A DNA stretch of 64,000 nucleotides from Micromonospora phaseoli (GTDB lineage Bacteria > Actinomycetota > Actinomycetes > Mycobacteriales > Micromonosporaceae). The notes under the pieces are model-generated. The model made no database searches and was not told where the DNA came from. It was given only the letters and a program-made list of their open reading frames with translations. Below, one piece after another: positions 42,884-50,312 of this stretch; the first letter of the stretch is position 1, and each line of letters opens with the position of its first letter. The translations under genes were made by a program, and so were the position numbers. The stretch covers positions 1 through 64,000 of the forward strand of contig NZ_FNYV01000008.1 of assembly GCF_900109115.1 (NCBI RefSeq), read 5' to 3'.

Positions 42884-44283
42884 ACCTGCCCGCCGTACCG
42901 GCCGGTCGACCCGCGGCGTGGCCGGTCGAGCAGAACCTGCGTTCCTGGCTGTCTCATCTGATCGGCCGGGGCCGGCTCGGCCAGGTGCGATCCCAGGTGG
43001 AACCCGACCAGGAGGTGTCGACGGTCCTCGAGCGTCTCGACGGGCAGCGGGCGGTCCTGTTCCGCGACATCGCCGGGGCAGAGTTCCCGCTCGCCGGGAA
43101 CCTCGTCCGCGACCGCGCCGACCTCGCCGAGGCGATGGGCTGCCTGCCCCACGAGACCGCCCACCGCTATCTGGCCGCGCTCGACCGGCCCCGGCCCTGG
43201 ACGCCGGTGCCCGACGCCGGCGCGCCGGTGCTCGCCCGACGCCTGGACGGCGAGGAGCTGCTGTCTCGGCTCCCTCTGACGGTGCAGCACGAGCACGACG
43301 CCGGCCGCTACCTGACCTCGGCGCTGCTCGTGGTCCGGGATCCGCAGACCGGCGCGACGAACCTCTCGATCAACCGGATGCTGGCCGTCGGCGAACGGAG
43401 CCTGCGTACGCTCGTGCTGCCCGGACGGCTGCGCCGGATCCTGGCCGCGACGGAGCGGCGCGGGCTCGACCTCGACGTGGCCATCGTGCTGGGCGTCGAT
43501 CCGCTGCTCGGCCTGGCCAGCCAGGCGCCGGCGGCTGACCGGACCCTGGACGACCTTGAGGTGGCCAGCGCGTTGCGGACCGGCCCGCTGCCGGTGGTCC
43601 GCTGCCCGGTCAACGGCCTGCCGGTGCCCGCCGACGCGGAGTTCGTCCTCGCGGGGCGTTTCCGGGCGGACGTCCGGGAGCCGGAGGGGCCGTTCGGCGA
43701 GTTCCCCCGCACGTACGGACCGAGCGCGCCGGCACCCGTGATCGAGCTGGTCACCGGCTGGCACCGCGACGGCGCGGTGTGCCAGACGATCCTGTCGGGC
43801 GGACGCGAGCACTTCCTGCTCGGCGGTATCCCACGGGAGGCCGCGCTGCTGCGGACGCTGCGCTGGGCGCACCCGCAGGTGACGGCCGTACGACTGCCGG
43901 AGGCCGGCTCGTGCCGCCTGCACGCCGTCGTCGCCGTACGCGGGGAGACCGCCGGATCGTCGATGAACGTACTGCTCTCCACGCTCGGCGCGGCGGGCAC
44001 GGTCAAGCACGCGATCGTCGTCGACGACGACGTGGACATCCACGACGACGAGCAGGTCGGCTGGGCGGTGGCCACCAGGGTCCAGGCGGACCGGGACGTA
44101 CTCGTGCTGCCCCGGGCCGCCGGCAGCGGGCTCGACCCGTCCGCGGCCGGCGGGATGACCGCGAAGCTGGGCATCGACGCCACCGTCGCGGGCGACGTAC
44201 GCCATCGGCACGCCCGGATGCGCACCCGGCCGACCAGACCCGAGTGGATCGAACGGTTCCTGGCGGAGGCCGCCTCCTCGTGA
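42880..44283 (+). CDS. UbiD-family prenyl-FMN-dependent (de)carboxylase
   Basis: This 467-residue UbiD homologue has a GTG start. The Glu-Arg-Glu catalytic set is present: Arg in 'GATNLSINRMLAVGERSL' and the two Glu of 'REPEGPFGEFPRTYG', spaced five apart as in Fdc1. Other UbiD elements are 'VVRCPVNGLPVPADAEFVLAGRF', 'GGIPREAALLRTLRWAHP' and 'DDDVDIHDDEQVGWAVATRVQADRDV'. It should need prenylated FMN, but no UbiX gene is in the window. Likely reactions are decarboxylation of an aromatic or alpha,beta-unsaturated acid or the reverse. It is the last gene of the operon. Confidence 0.9.
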   Translation: MNLPAVPAGRPAAWPVEQNLRSWLSHLIGRGRLGQVRSQVEPDQEVSTVLERLDGQRAVLFRDIAGAEFPLAGNLVRDRADLAEAMGCLPHETAHRYLAALDRPRPWTPVPDAGAPVLARRLDGEELLSRLPLTVQHEHDAGRYLTSALLVVRDPQTGATNLSINRMLAVGERSLRTLVLPGRLRRILAATERRGLDLDVAIVLGVDPLLGLASQAPAADRTLDDLEVASALRTGPLPVVRCPVNGLPVPADAEFVLAGRFRADVREPEGPFGEFPRTYGPSAPAPVIELVTGWHRDGAVCQTILSGGREHFLLGGIPREAALLRTLRWAHPQVTAVRLPEAGSCRLHAVVAVRGETAGSSMNVLLSTLGAAGTVKHAIVVDDDVDIHDDEQVGWAVATRVQADRDVLVLPRAAGSGLDPSAAGGMTAKLGIDATVAGDVRHRHARMRTRPTRPEWIERFLAEAASS

Positions 44284-44378
44284 CCACCCGCCCGCCGGCC
44301 GGGTCACGGCGGCGTGACCCCGCTGTCGGTGGCCGGGTGCCCCCGGCCATCCCGCCTGAGAACGGAAGGTCAGCAGCT

Positions 44379-44723
44379 GTGGCAAGCGACGAACTCAGCC
44401 GGATCATGGCGGCGCTGGCCGACCCGACCCGGCGGGCGATCCTCTCCCGGCTGGCCCGTGGCGAGGCCAGCGTGACCGAACTCGCCGCCCCGTTCGCGAT
44501 GACGATGCCCGCGGTGAGCCGCCACCTGCGGGTCCTGGAACGCGCCGGGCTCGTCCGCCGGCGACAGGACGCCCAGCGGCGGCCCTGCCGGCTGGACACC
44601 GCACCCCTGTGGACGGCGGTGACCTGGCTGCGGGAGTTGGTCACCGAATCCGGCGACGGTGCCGGCGGCCCCGGCGACGGCCCGGCCCGGCCGGCCGAGG
44701 CGACACCCGACGTCGCTTTGTAG
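44379..44723 (+). CDS. ArsR-family transcriptional regulator
   Basis: This is a 114-residue protein with a GTG start and GGAAGG 9 nt upstream. The winged helix is 'LSRIMAALADPTRRAILSRLARGEASVTELAAPFAMTMPAVSRHLRVLERAGLVRRRQDAQRRPCRL'. There are no Cys pairs for metal sensing. It lies between the UbiD operon and a 30-bp palindrome at 45009, which is a candidate binding site. ArsR proteins of this subgroup often control antibiotic or catabolic genes. Confidence 0.9.
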   Translation: MASDELSRIMAALADPTRRAILSRLARGEASVTELAAPFAMTMPAVSRHLRVLERAGLVRRRQDAQRRPCRLDTAPLWTAVTWLRELVTESGDGAGGPGDGPARPAEATPDVAL

Positions 44724-45008
44724 ACCTTCTCTGTCTCCTCGTCCAGCGGTGCGGGTCGGGTGCGGACGGCACCCGCGCCCTGGCGACACCTGCCATCGAA
44801 AGGGCAGTCGGCCGGAGGCTCGCGGTCGCATTCCCCGGCTTTTCGGCGCGCTTTTCCGCCGCCCGTCCCCCGCCCTGCCGTCCCGGCCGTGACCAGCGGG
44901 TCTCCCCGCCGGCAAGGGCAGTCAGGGAGATGCCCGGCGACCACACCGGCTGACACGATCCCACACAGAGCAAGCCTGGATGTCGAGCCGATCCCGCCCA
45001 GGCACCGA

Positions 45009-45038
45009 AACGATTTTCGTGACGTCACCGAAATCGTT
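45009..45038. promoter_or_regulatory. 30-bp near-perfect palindrome upstream of FAD-monooxygenase 2
   Basis: Left half AACGATTTTCGTGAC (45009-45023) and right half GTCACCGAAATCGTT (45024-45038) are complementary except for two positions on each side of the arm. It lies 25 bp before the ATG at 45064, overlapping the likely promoter. Candidate binders are the ArsR encoded 286 bp upstream or the MerR/AraC proteins of the cluster. The remaining sequence between 44724 and 45008 shows no gene. Confidence 0.6.
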
Positions 45039-45063
45039 CATCACGCAAGGGAGACGACCGTTC

Positions 45064-46395
45064 ATGAACAGATTCGTCGGAGAACGCGCGGTCGTGCTGG
45101 GTGGCAGCATAACCGCACTGTTCGCCACCAGCGCGCTGTCCGAGAGCTACCGCGAGGTCATCATCGTCGACCGCGACGAGCTGCTCGGGGTACGTGAGGC
45201 GCGCCGTGGGGCGCCGCAGGCGCGCCACATCAACGGGCTGCTCGCCCGAGGCGCCCGCGCCATGGAGGAGCTCTTTCCCGAGATCACCGCACAGATGATC
45301 AGCGCCGGGTGCCCGCAGACCGACCTGTCTGGCACGGTGCGCTGGTACTTCAACGGCAAGCCGCTCAAGCAGGTGCGGGCCGGCCTGACCAACGTGGGCG
45401 CCCGTCGACCGATCATGGAGGCGCACGTCCGGGAGCGGGTGCAGGCGCTCGGCAACGTCACCTTCATGGAGCGGTACGACATCACCGGGCTGGCCACGTC
45501 GCCGGACCGGTCCCGGGTGACCGGGGCACGGGTGCAGCGGCGAGACGGTGGCGCGGAGGAGACGCTGGAGGCGGACCTGATCGTCGACGCCACCGGCCGC
45601 GGTTCCCGTACGCCGCTCTGGTTGGAGGCGATGGGCTACCCGCGCGTCGAGGAGGAGGGCACCAAGATCGGGCTCGGCTACGTGACCCGGCACTACCGGT
45701 TGCGTACCGATCCGTTCGGCACCGACCACTCGATCATCGCGGTGGCGAACCCCGGGCTGCCGCGCGGCGCCATCTTCACCAAGACCGACAGCGGCCTGGT
45801 CGAGTTGACCGCCTACGGTCTGCTCGGTGACCATCCGCCCACCGATCCCGACGGCTTCAACGCCTTCGTCAGGACGCTGGCCGCCAAGGAGATCCACGAG
45901 GCGATCGTCGAGGCCGAGCCGCTCAACGACCCGGTGCTGTTCCGGTTCCCGACCACGCTGCGGCGCCGCTACGACCGGATGGCGCGGTTCCCCGAGCGGC
46001 TGATCGTGCTCGGCGACGCCGTCTGCACCCCGAACCCGGTCTTCGCCCAGGCGCAGAGCCTCGCCGCGCTGCAGGCCCTGGCGCTGCGCGACACGCTACG
46101 ACGCGGCCAGGCGCCGGACTCGCTCGAGTTCATGCGGGAGGTCGGGCGAATCATCGACCCGGCCTGGGACATGACCGAGGGCATCAACCTCAGCTTCCCC
46201 GGCGTCGAGGGTCAGCGGACCCCGATGCTCAAGCTGATCCAGGCCTACATGTACCGCGTCCAGGTGGCGGCCACCCGGGACGCCACGGTGACCGAGCAGT
46301 TCATGCGCTCGGCCGGCCTGGTCGACCCGATCGAGGCGCTGATGCGGCCGAGCATGGTGCTGCGCGTACTACGCAACTCGCGTACCGCGGCCTGA
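45064..46395 (+). CDS. FAD-monooxygenase-like protein 2 with altered FAD motifs
   Basis: This 443-residue protein has its ATG behind AAGGGA. It is a full-length paralogue of the protein at 29325-30713. It keeps 'LIVDATGRGSRTPLWLEAMG', 'GLGYVTRHYRLRTDPF' and 'DHPPTDPDGFNAFVRTL', but the dinucleotide motif reads GGSITA instead of GGSMGG. The second FAD motif reads 'GDAVCTPNPVFAQAQSLAAL' where the paralogue has GDAFCSFNPVYGQGMSVAAI. Loss of three glycines may weaken or abolish FAD binding. It could be a specialised or structural partner. A 30-bp palindrome lies just upstream. Confidence 0.85.
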   Translation: MNRFVGERAVVLGGSITALFATSALSESYREVIIVDRDELLGVREARRGAPQARHINGLLARGARAMEELFPEITAQMISAGCPQTDLSGTVRWYFNGKPLKQVRAGLTNVGARRPIMEAHVRERVQALGNVTFMERYDITGLATSPDRSRVTGARVQRRDGGAEETLEADLIVDATGRGSRTPLWLEAMGYPRVEEEGTKIGLGYVTRHYRLRTDPFGTDHSIIAVANPGLPRGAIFTKTDSGLVELTAYGLLGDHPPTDPDGFNAFVRTLAAKEIHEAIVEAEPLNDPVLFRFPTTLRRRYDRMARFPERLIVLGDAVCTPNPVFAQAQSLAALQALALRDTLRRGQAPDSLEFMREVGRIIDPAWDMTEGINLSFPGVEGQRTPMLKLIQAYMYRVQVAATRDATVTEQFMRSAGLVDPIEALMRPSMVLRVLRNSRTAA

Positions 46396-46419
46396 GCAAC
46401 GCCGGCCGAGCGACCACCG

Positions 46420-46471
46420 CGACGGCCCGCGACGTTCGCCGGGCCGTCGAGAACCGCCCGGCGAACGTCGC
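46420..46471. terminator. Two mutually exclusive hairpins between FAD-protein 2 and the acyltransferase
   Basis: Stem 1 pairs CGACGGCCCG (46420-46429) with 46440-46449. Stem 2 pairs GCGACGTTCGCCGGG (46429-46443) with 46457-46471, perfect over 15 bp. They share 46429-46443, so only one can form at a time. Terminator alone, or attenuation of the acyltransferase gene, are both possible. Confidence 0.5.
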
Positions 46472-46534
46472 CCCTGCCCCCACATACCGACCGTCGGCGG
46501 TACCGGCGGACGTTCCCACCCGGAGGTGCACTCC

Positions 46535-47764
46535 ATGACGATCACCCAACCCGGAGCACGGCCGGAGAGCCCTCCGGGAATCGGCGGTACCCGCCTGCCG
46601 TCGCTCACGGGACTTCGGGCCCTCGCCGGCCTGTCGGTGTTCATCACCCACGGGCTCGCCCTGGGCCTGTTCACCGACCCCCAGGTGATGCTCGACTACA
46701 TTCAGTACGGTGCCAACGCCGGGATGTTCGGTCTCGCCTTCTTCTTCGTCCTCACCGGTTTCGTGGTGACCTGGACGGCGTCGTCGACCGACAACGCCCG
46801 GTCGTTCTGGCGTCGTCGCTTCTTCAAGCTCTTCCCCAACCACGTGGTGGTGTACGCCATCCTGCTGGCCCTGCTGATCCCGACCGGTACGCCCGTCAAG
46901 GCGGTCGAGGCGCTGGCCGGGCTGTTCCTGATCAGCTCCTGGTTCCCGACCGAGTCGTTCCTGTTCGGCAATCTCAACGGTCCCATGTGGTCGGCCAACA
47001 TCGACGTGCTCGCGTACGCGGCGTTCCCGCTGCTCTACGTCCTGGTCAAGAAGATCTCGCCGAGCCGGCTGTGGGCCTGGGCGATCGGCGTGACCGCCCT
47101 GGCGGCGCTCGTCCCGGTGATCGCCGACGCCTTCCTGCCGGACCACCCGCCGTCGATGGTCGCCCCCGAGGTCTCCTGGCCCCAGCACTGGTTCGGTTTC
47201 TACTTCCCGTTGACCCGGGCCCTGGAGTTCGTGGTCGGCATCATCATGGCGCGCATCGTGCTCACCGGCCGGTGGATCGGCCTGCGCGCCCTGCCCGCCG
47301 CACTGCTCACCCTCGGCGCGTACCTGGTCACGCTCGAGGTGCCGATCTTCTACGGGTACACCTTCGTCCCGCTCATCCCGATGGCGCTGCTGATCCCCGC
47401 CTTCGCGATGGCCGACGTGCACGGGCGGCGGACGCTGATGAACAGCAGTCTGATGGTGTGGCTGGGTGATCGGATGTACGCCTTCTTCGTCATCCACATC
47501 ACCGTGATGTTCATGGTCCACGCGGCGTTCAGCGGCGAGAACGGTGTGTCCGGCATGTACAGCCGCGTGACGTTCGACCTGGGCACCGGCATCGCGGTGC
47601 TGATCGCGACGTACCTGCTCTGCCTGGTCCTGGCGTCGATCCTCTACGCGCTGGTCGAGCAGCCGGCGATGCGCCGCTGGTCGCGGCCCCGCCGGGGCGG
47701 CGACCGACCGGATCGTCCGGCGCAGCCGCTGTCCGGGGCCACCGGTGGCGGCCGGTCGAGCTGA
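46535..47764 (+). CDS. Membrane acyltransferase (acyltransferase-3/OafA type)
   Basis: This is a 409-residue protein with its ATG at 46535 8 nt after GGAGG. It has about ten helices. The family opening 'RLPSLTGLRALAGLSVFITHGLALGLF' carries the conserved Arg and His; 'GLAFFFVLTGFVVTW', 'FWRRRFFKLFPNHVVVYAILLAL' (R-rich loop) and 'WSANIDVLAYAAFPLLYVLVKK' follow. Such enzymes O-acylate sugars or macrolides using acyl-CoA at the membrane. In this cluster it may acylate a sugar or hydroxyl of the enediyne. Confidence 0.9.
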   Translation: MTITQPGARPESPPGIGGTRLPSLTGLRALAGLSVFITHGLALGLFTDPQVMLDYIQYGANAGMFGLAFFFVLTGFVVTWTASSTDNARSFWRRRFFKLFPNHVVVYAILLALLIPTGTPVKAVEALAGLFLISSWFPTESFLFGNLNGPMWSANIDVLAYAAFPLLYVLVKKISPSRLWAWAIGVTALAALVPVIADAFLPDHPPSMVAPEVSWPQHWFGFYFPLTRALEFVVGIIMARIVLTGRWIGLRALPAALLTLGAYLVTLEVPIFYGYTFVPLIPMALLIPAFAMADVHGRRTLMNSSLMVWLGDRMYAFFVIHITVMFMVHAAFSGENGVSGMYSRVTFDLGTGIAVLIATYLLCLVLASILYALVEQPAMRRWSRPRRGGDRPDRPAQPLSGATGGGRSS

Positions 47765-47778
47765 CCGCCAGCCGGACC

Positions 47779-47809
47779 ACGGCCGCGCCCGGTGACCGGG
47801 CGCGGCCGT
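47779..47809. terminator. Bidirectional hairpin between convergent acyltransferase and rmlA genes
   Basis: ACGGCCGCGCCCGG (47779-47792) pairs perfectly with 47796-47809 across a 3-nt loop. It lies 14 bp after the acyltransferase stop and 22 bp after the end of the opposing gene. Confidence 0.75.
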
Positions 47810-47831
47810 TCGCCGAGCGGGGTCGACCGGC

Positions 47832-48908
47832 TTACCCGGGTATCTCGACGCGGCCGTGGTCGCCGCAGACGACCCGGCAGCCGGTACGCGGATCGCCACG
47901 CTCGATCGTCGCGGCCCGCCCGACGACCGAGTCGACCAGCCGGCGCACCCCCGATATCCGGGCCTCGTCCATGACCACCGAGCCGGACAGCTCGCTGTCG
48001 CGGATGACGCAGCCCCGGCCGACCGAGGTGTAGGGCCCCAGGTGACTGCCGTCGATGACCGATCCGGCACCGACGATCGCCGGACCGTCGACGCGGCTGC
48101 GGATCACCCGGGCACCGGGCTCCACGCGTACCCGGGGGCCGAGGACGCTGAACGGGTCGACAACTCCGCCTCGCTCGGGCTCGACCGTGGCCAGCAGGTG
48201 CCGGTTGCCGGCGAGCACGTCACCGCTGTCGGCGATGTCCCGCCAGTAGCCGGCGTACTCGCTGGCGCGGACGATGACCCCCTGGTCCACCAGCCACTGC
48301 ACGGCGTCGGTCAGCTCCAGCTCGCCGCGCGGCCCGGGACGGATCGCCTCGACCGCCTGGTGCACGACCGGCGTGAGGAAGCAGGCTCCGACGAGGGCGA
48401 GGTCGCTGCGCGGGTGTCGGGGCTTCTCCACCAGGCGGACCACCCGGCCGGCGAGGTCCAGCTCCACCACGCCGTACGGCCGCGGGTCGGCGACCTTCTG
48501 CACGAGCAGGTGGGCGCCGGCCCGTCGACGGCGGAACTTCACCGCCGGTTCGCCGAGCCCGTCAGGCAGCAGGTTGTCGCCGAGGTGGAGGAGGAAGTCC
48601 GCGTCGCCGAGGTACTGCCGGGCGACCCGCACCGCGTGGGCGAGCCCGCGCGGCGCGTCCTGCGGCAGATACGTGATCGTGACGCCGTACCCGGAGCCAT
48701 CGCCGAGCGCCTGTCTGATCTGCTCCGCCCCGGCACCGACGACCATGCCGACCTCGGTGATCCCGATGTCACGGACGCCACGCAGCACGTGGGCGAGCAA
48801 CGGCTGGTTGGCCAGCGGGACCAGCTGCTTGGGCAGCGAGTGGCTGAGCGGTCGGAGGCGGGTGCCCGATCCTCCGGACAACACCAGGGCCTTCACGAGT
48901 TCTCCCAT
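47832..48908 (-). CDS. rmlA: Glucose-1-phosphate thymidylyltransferase, long (StrD/RmlA) form
   Basis: This 358-residue nucleotidyltransferase has 'KALVLSGGSGTRLRPLSHSLPKQLVPLANQPLLAHVL', 'DFLLHLGDNLL', 'VEKPRHPRSDLALVGACFL' and 'YWRDIADSGDVLAGNRHLL', plus a left-handed beta-helix tail ('VDGPAIVGAGSVIDGSHLGPYTSVGRGCVI'). It makes dTDP-glucose, the entry to deoxysugars. It is a StrD-type secondary-metabolism form, not the short RmlA. No dehydratase or glycosyltransferase is in the window, so other sugar genes should lie beyond the right edge or elsewhere. Confidence 0.92.
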   Translation of the reverse strand: MGELVKALVLSGGSGTRLRPLSHSLPKQLVPLANQPLLAHVLRGVRDIGITEVGMVVGAGAEQIRQALGDGSGYGVTITYLPQDAPRGLAHAVRVARQYLGDADFLLHLGDNLLPDGLGEPAVKFRRRRAGAHLLVQKVADPRPYGVVELDLAGRVVRLVEKPRHPRSDLALVGACFLTPVVHQAVEAIRPGPRGELELTDAVQWLVDQGVIVRASEYAGYWRDIADSGDVLAGNRHLLATVEPERGGVVDPFSVLGPRVRVEPGARVIRSRVDGPAIVGAGSVIDGSHLGPYTSVGRGCVIRDSELSGSVVMDEARISGVRRLVDSVVGRAATIERGDPRTGCRVVCGDHGRVEIPG

Positions 48909-49021
48909 CGGTTCGGGCGACGCCCGTGGCGGGCCGTGGCGGACCGGCGGACCGGGTGCCGTCGCGGCCTCCCCGGGACGTCGGCCGTCGAACCGGCCGC
49001 GTCGGCCGGCCCGGCGGCCGG

Positions 49022-50032
49022 TCAGGGCAGTAGCAGGATCTTGCCGGTCGTGCGACGCGACGCCAGCGCCTCGTGGGCCGCCGGGGCGGCCGAGAGCGGG
49101 AACGTGGCGTGCGTACGGATCCGCAGCCGGCCGGCCAGCACCTCGTCGAAGACGGCGGCGGCGCGCCGGCGGGTCTGGTCGGGGGTGCGGTCGTAGTGAC
49201 TCAACGACGCCTTGGTCAGAAACAGCGAGCCGAGCGAGTTCAGCAGCGCCGGGTCCACCGGGTCGACCGCCCCGCTGACCTGGCCGTAGAGGACCATGGC
49301 GCCGCCGGGTCGCAGGCTGGCCAGGCCGTCGCTGAAGGTGTCGCGGCCGACCGCGTCGTACACCACGTCCGCACCCCGGCCGCCGGTGATTTCCCGTACC
49401 CGGGCGGCGAACGAGGTGGTGCGGTAGTTGACGACGTGGTGCGCGCCGGCGGCCGACGCGGCGGTTACCTTGTCGTCCCGGGAGACCGTTCCGATCACGG
49501 TCGCACCCCGCCGGGCGGCCAGCTGGCAGAGCAGACCCCCGACCCCACCTGCGGCCGAGTGCACCACGCAGACGACACCGCCGCCCAACGGGTACACCTC
49601 CGTGGCGAGCAGGTGTGCGGTCATGCCGTGGATGAGGACTGCGGCCGCCGCCGCCAGGCTCAGCCCGTCGGGCACCGGCACCAGGCGGGCCGCCGGCACC
49701 AGACAGTGCGTGGCGTACCCCCCGGGTTGTCCCATCCAACCGACCCGGTCCCCCGGGACGAGACCGGTCACGTCGGCACCGACCCGCAGCACCGTGCCGC
49801 TGCCCTCGATGCCCGGGGTGAACGGCAGGGCCACCTGGTACGTGCCGCTGCGCTGGTAGAGGTCGACGACGTTGACGCCGGCCGCCGCGACCCGGACGAG
49901 TACCTCACCGGCCGCGACCGGGGGCAGACGCGCCTCGCGGAGGGTGAGGACGTCGGGCGGCCCGTACGCGTCCATCACCACCCGCCATGCCGCGTCGTCG
50001 GACTCCGCCGGTGGTCGTTCGCCGGCCCCCAT
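49022..50032 (-). CDS. NADPH:quinone oxidoreductase-like (zinc-free MDR) protein
   Basis: This is a 336-residue medium-chain reductase: 'YGPPDVLTLREARLPPVAAGEVLVRVAAAGVNVVDLYQRSGTYQVALPFTPGIEGSGTV', cofactor motif 'HSAAGGVGGLLCQLAARRGATVIGTVSRDDK', 'GADVVYDAVGRDTFSDGLASLRPGG'. The Cys/His ligands of zinc alcohol dehydrogenases are absent, as in QOR. Its ATG overlaps the stop of the ThiS-like gene. It is the last of a three-gene set with ThiS-like and SUMF-like proteins. Quinone or enone reduction is likely for the family; the substrate here is unknown. Confidence 0.9.
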   Translation of the reverse strand: MGAGERPPAESDDAAWRVVMDAYGPPDVLTLREARLPPVAAGEVLVRVAAAGVNVVDLYQRSGTYQVALPFTPGIEGSGTVLRVGADVTGLVPGDRVGWMGQPGGYATHCLVPAARLVPVPDGLSLAAAAAVLIHGMTAHLLATEVYPLGGGVVCVVHSAAGGVGGLLCQLAARRGATVIGTVSRDDKVTAASAAGAHHVVNYRTTSFAARVREITGGRGADVVYDAVGRDTFSDGLASLRPGGAMVLYGQVSGAVDPVDPALLNSLGSLFLTKASLSHYDRTPDQTRRRAAAVFDEVLAGRLRIRTHATFPLSAAPAAHEALASRRTTGKILLLP

Positions 50033-50298
50033 CAGCCGCCGGCCATCGGCGAGAGGATGGTGACGACCGCGTCGGGGCCGACGGTCGCGGCGGTCCGCAG
50101 GTGGCGCGGGATCAGGTCGTCGTCGATGCAGATGTTGACGTATCGCAACGGCGCTCCGTCGGCGTCGAGCAGCCGCCGGCCGAACTCCGGATGGCGGGCG
50201 ACGAAGTCCCGGACGACCTCGTCCAACGGCCCTGGCGAGCCCTCGAAGTCGGTCCTGCCCTGGGGCGTCCAGACGGTGGGCACCACAATCCTGACCAT
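50032..50298 (-). CDS. MoaD/ThiS-like ubiquitin-fold protein ending in Gly-Gly
   Basis: This is an 88-residue protein with GAGGAG before the ATG at 50298. 'VRIVVPTVWTPQGRTDFEGSPGPLDEVVRDFVARHPEFGRRLLDADG', then 'YVNICIDDDLIPRHLRTAATVGPDAVVTILSPMAGG'. The C-terminal GG and the 'V.I....GG' pattern fit sulfur-carrier proteins that are adenylated and thiocarboxylated. No MoeB/ThiF-like E1, no MoaE and no thiazole synthase lie in the window. It sits between the SUMF-like protein and the quinone reductase. Confidence 0.85.
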   Translation of the reverse strand: MVRIVVPTVWTPQGRTDFEGSPGPLDEVVRDFVARHPEFGRRLLDADGAPLRYVNICIDDDLIPRHLRTAATVGPDAVVTILSPMAGG

Positions 50299-50312
50299 GT
50301 CTCTCCTCAGCG

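Noticed and set aside
42751..44385. 544-codon minus-strand open frame
   Set aside because: Antisense to the UbiD gene, which has an intact catalytic set on the plus strand.
46301..48070. 589-codon minus-strand open frame
   Set aside because: Antisense to the acyltransferase; composition dominated by Arg, Gly, His and Glu as in shadow frames.
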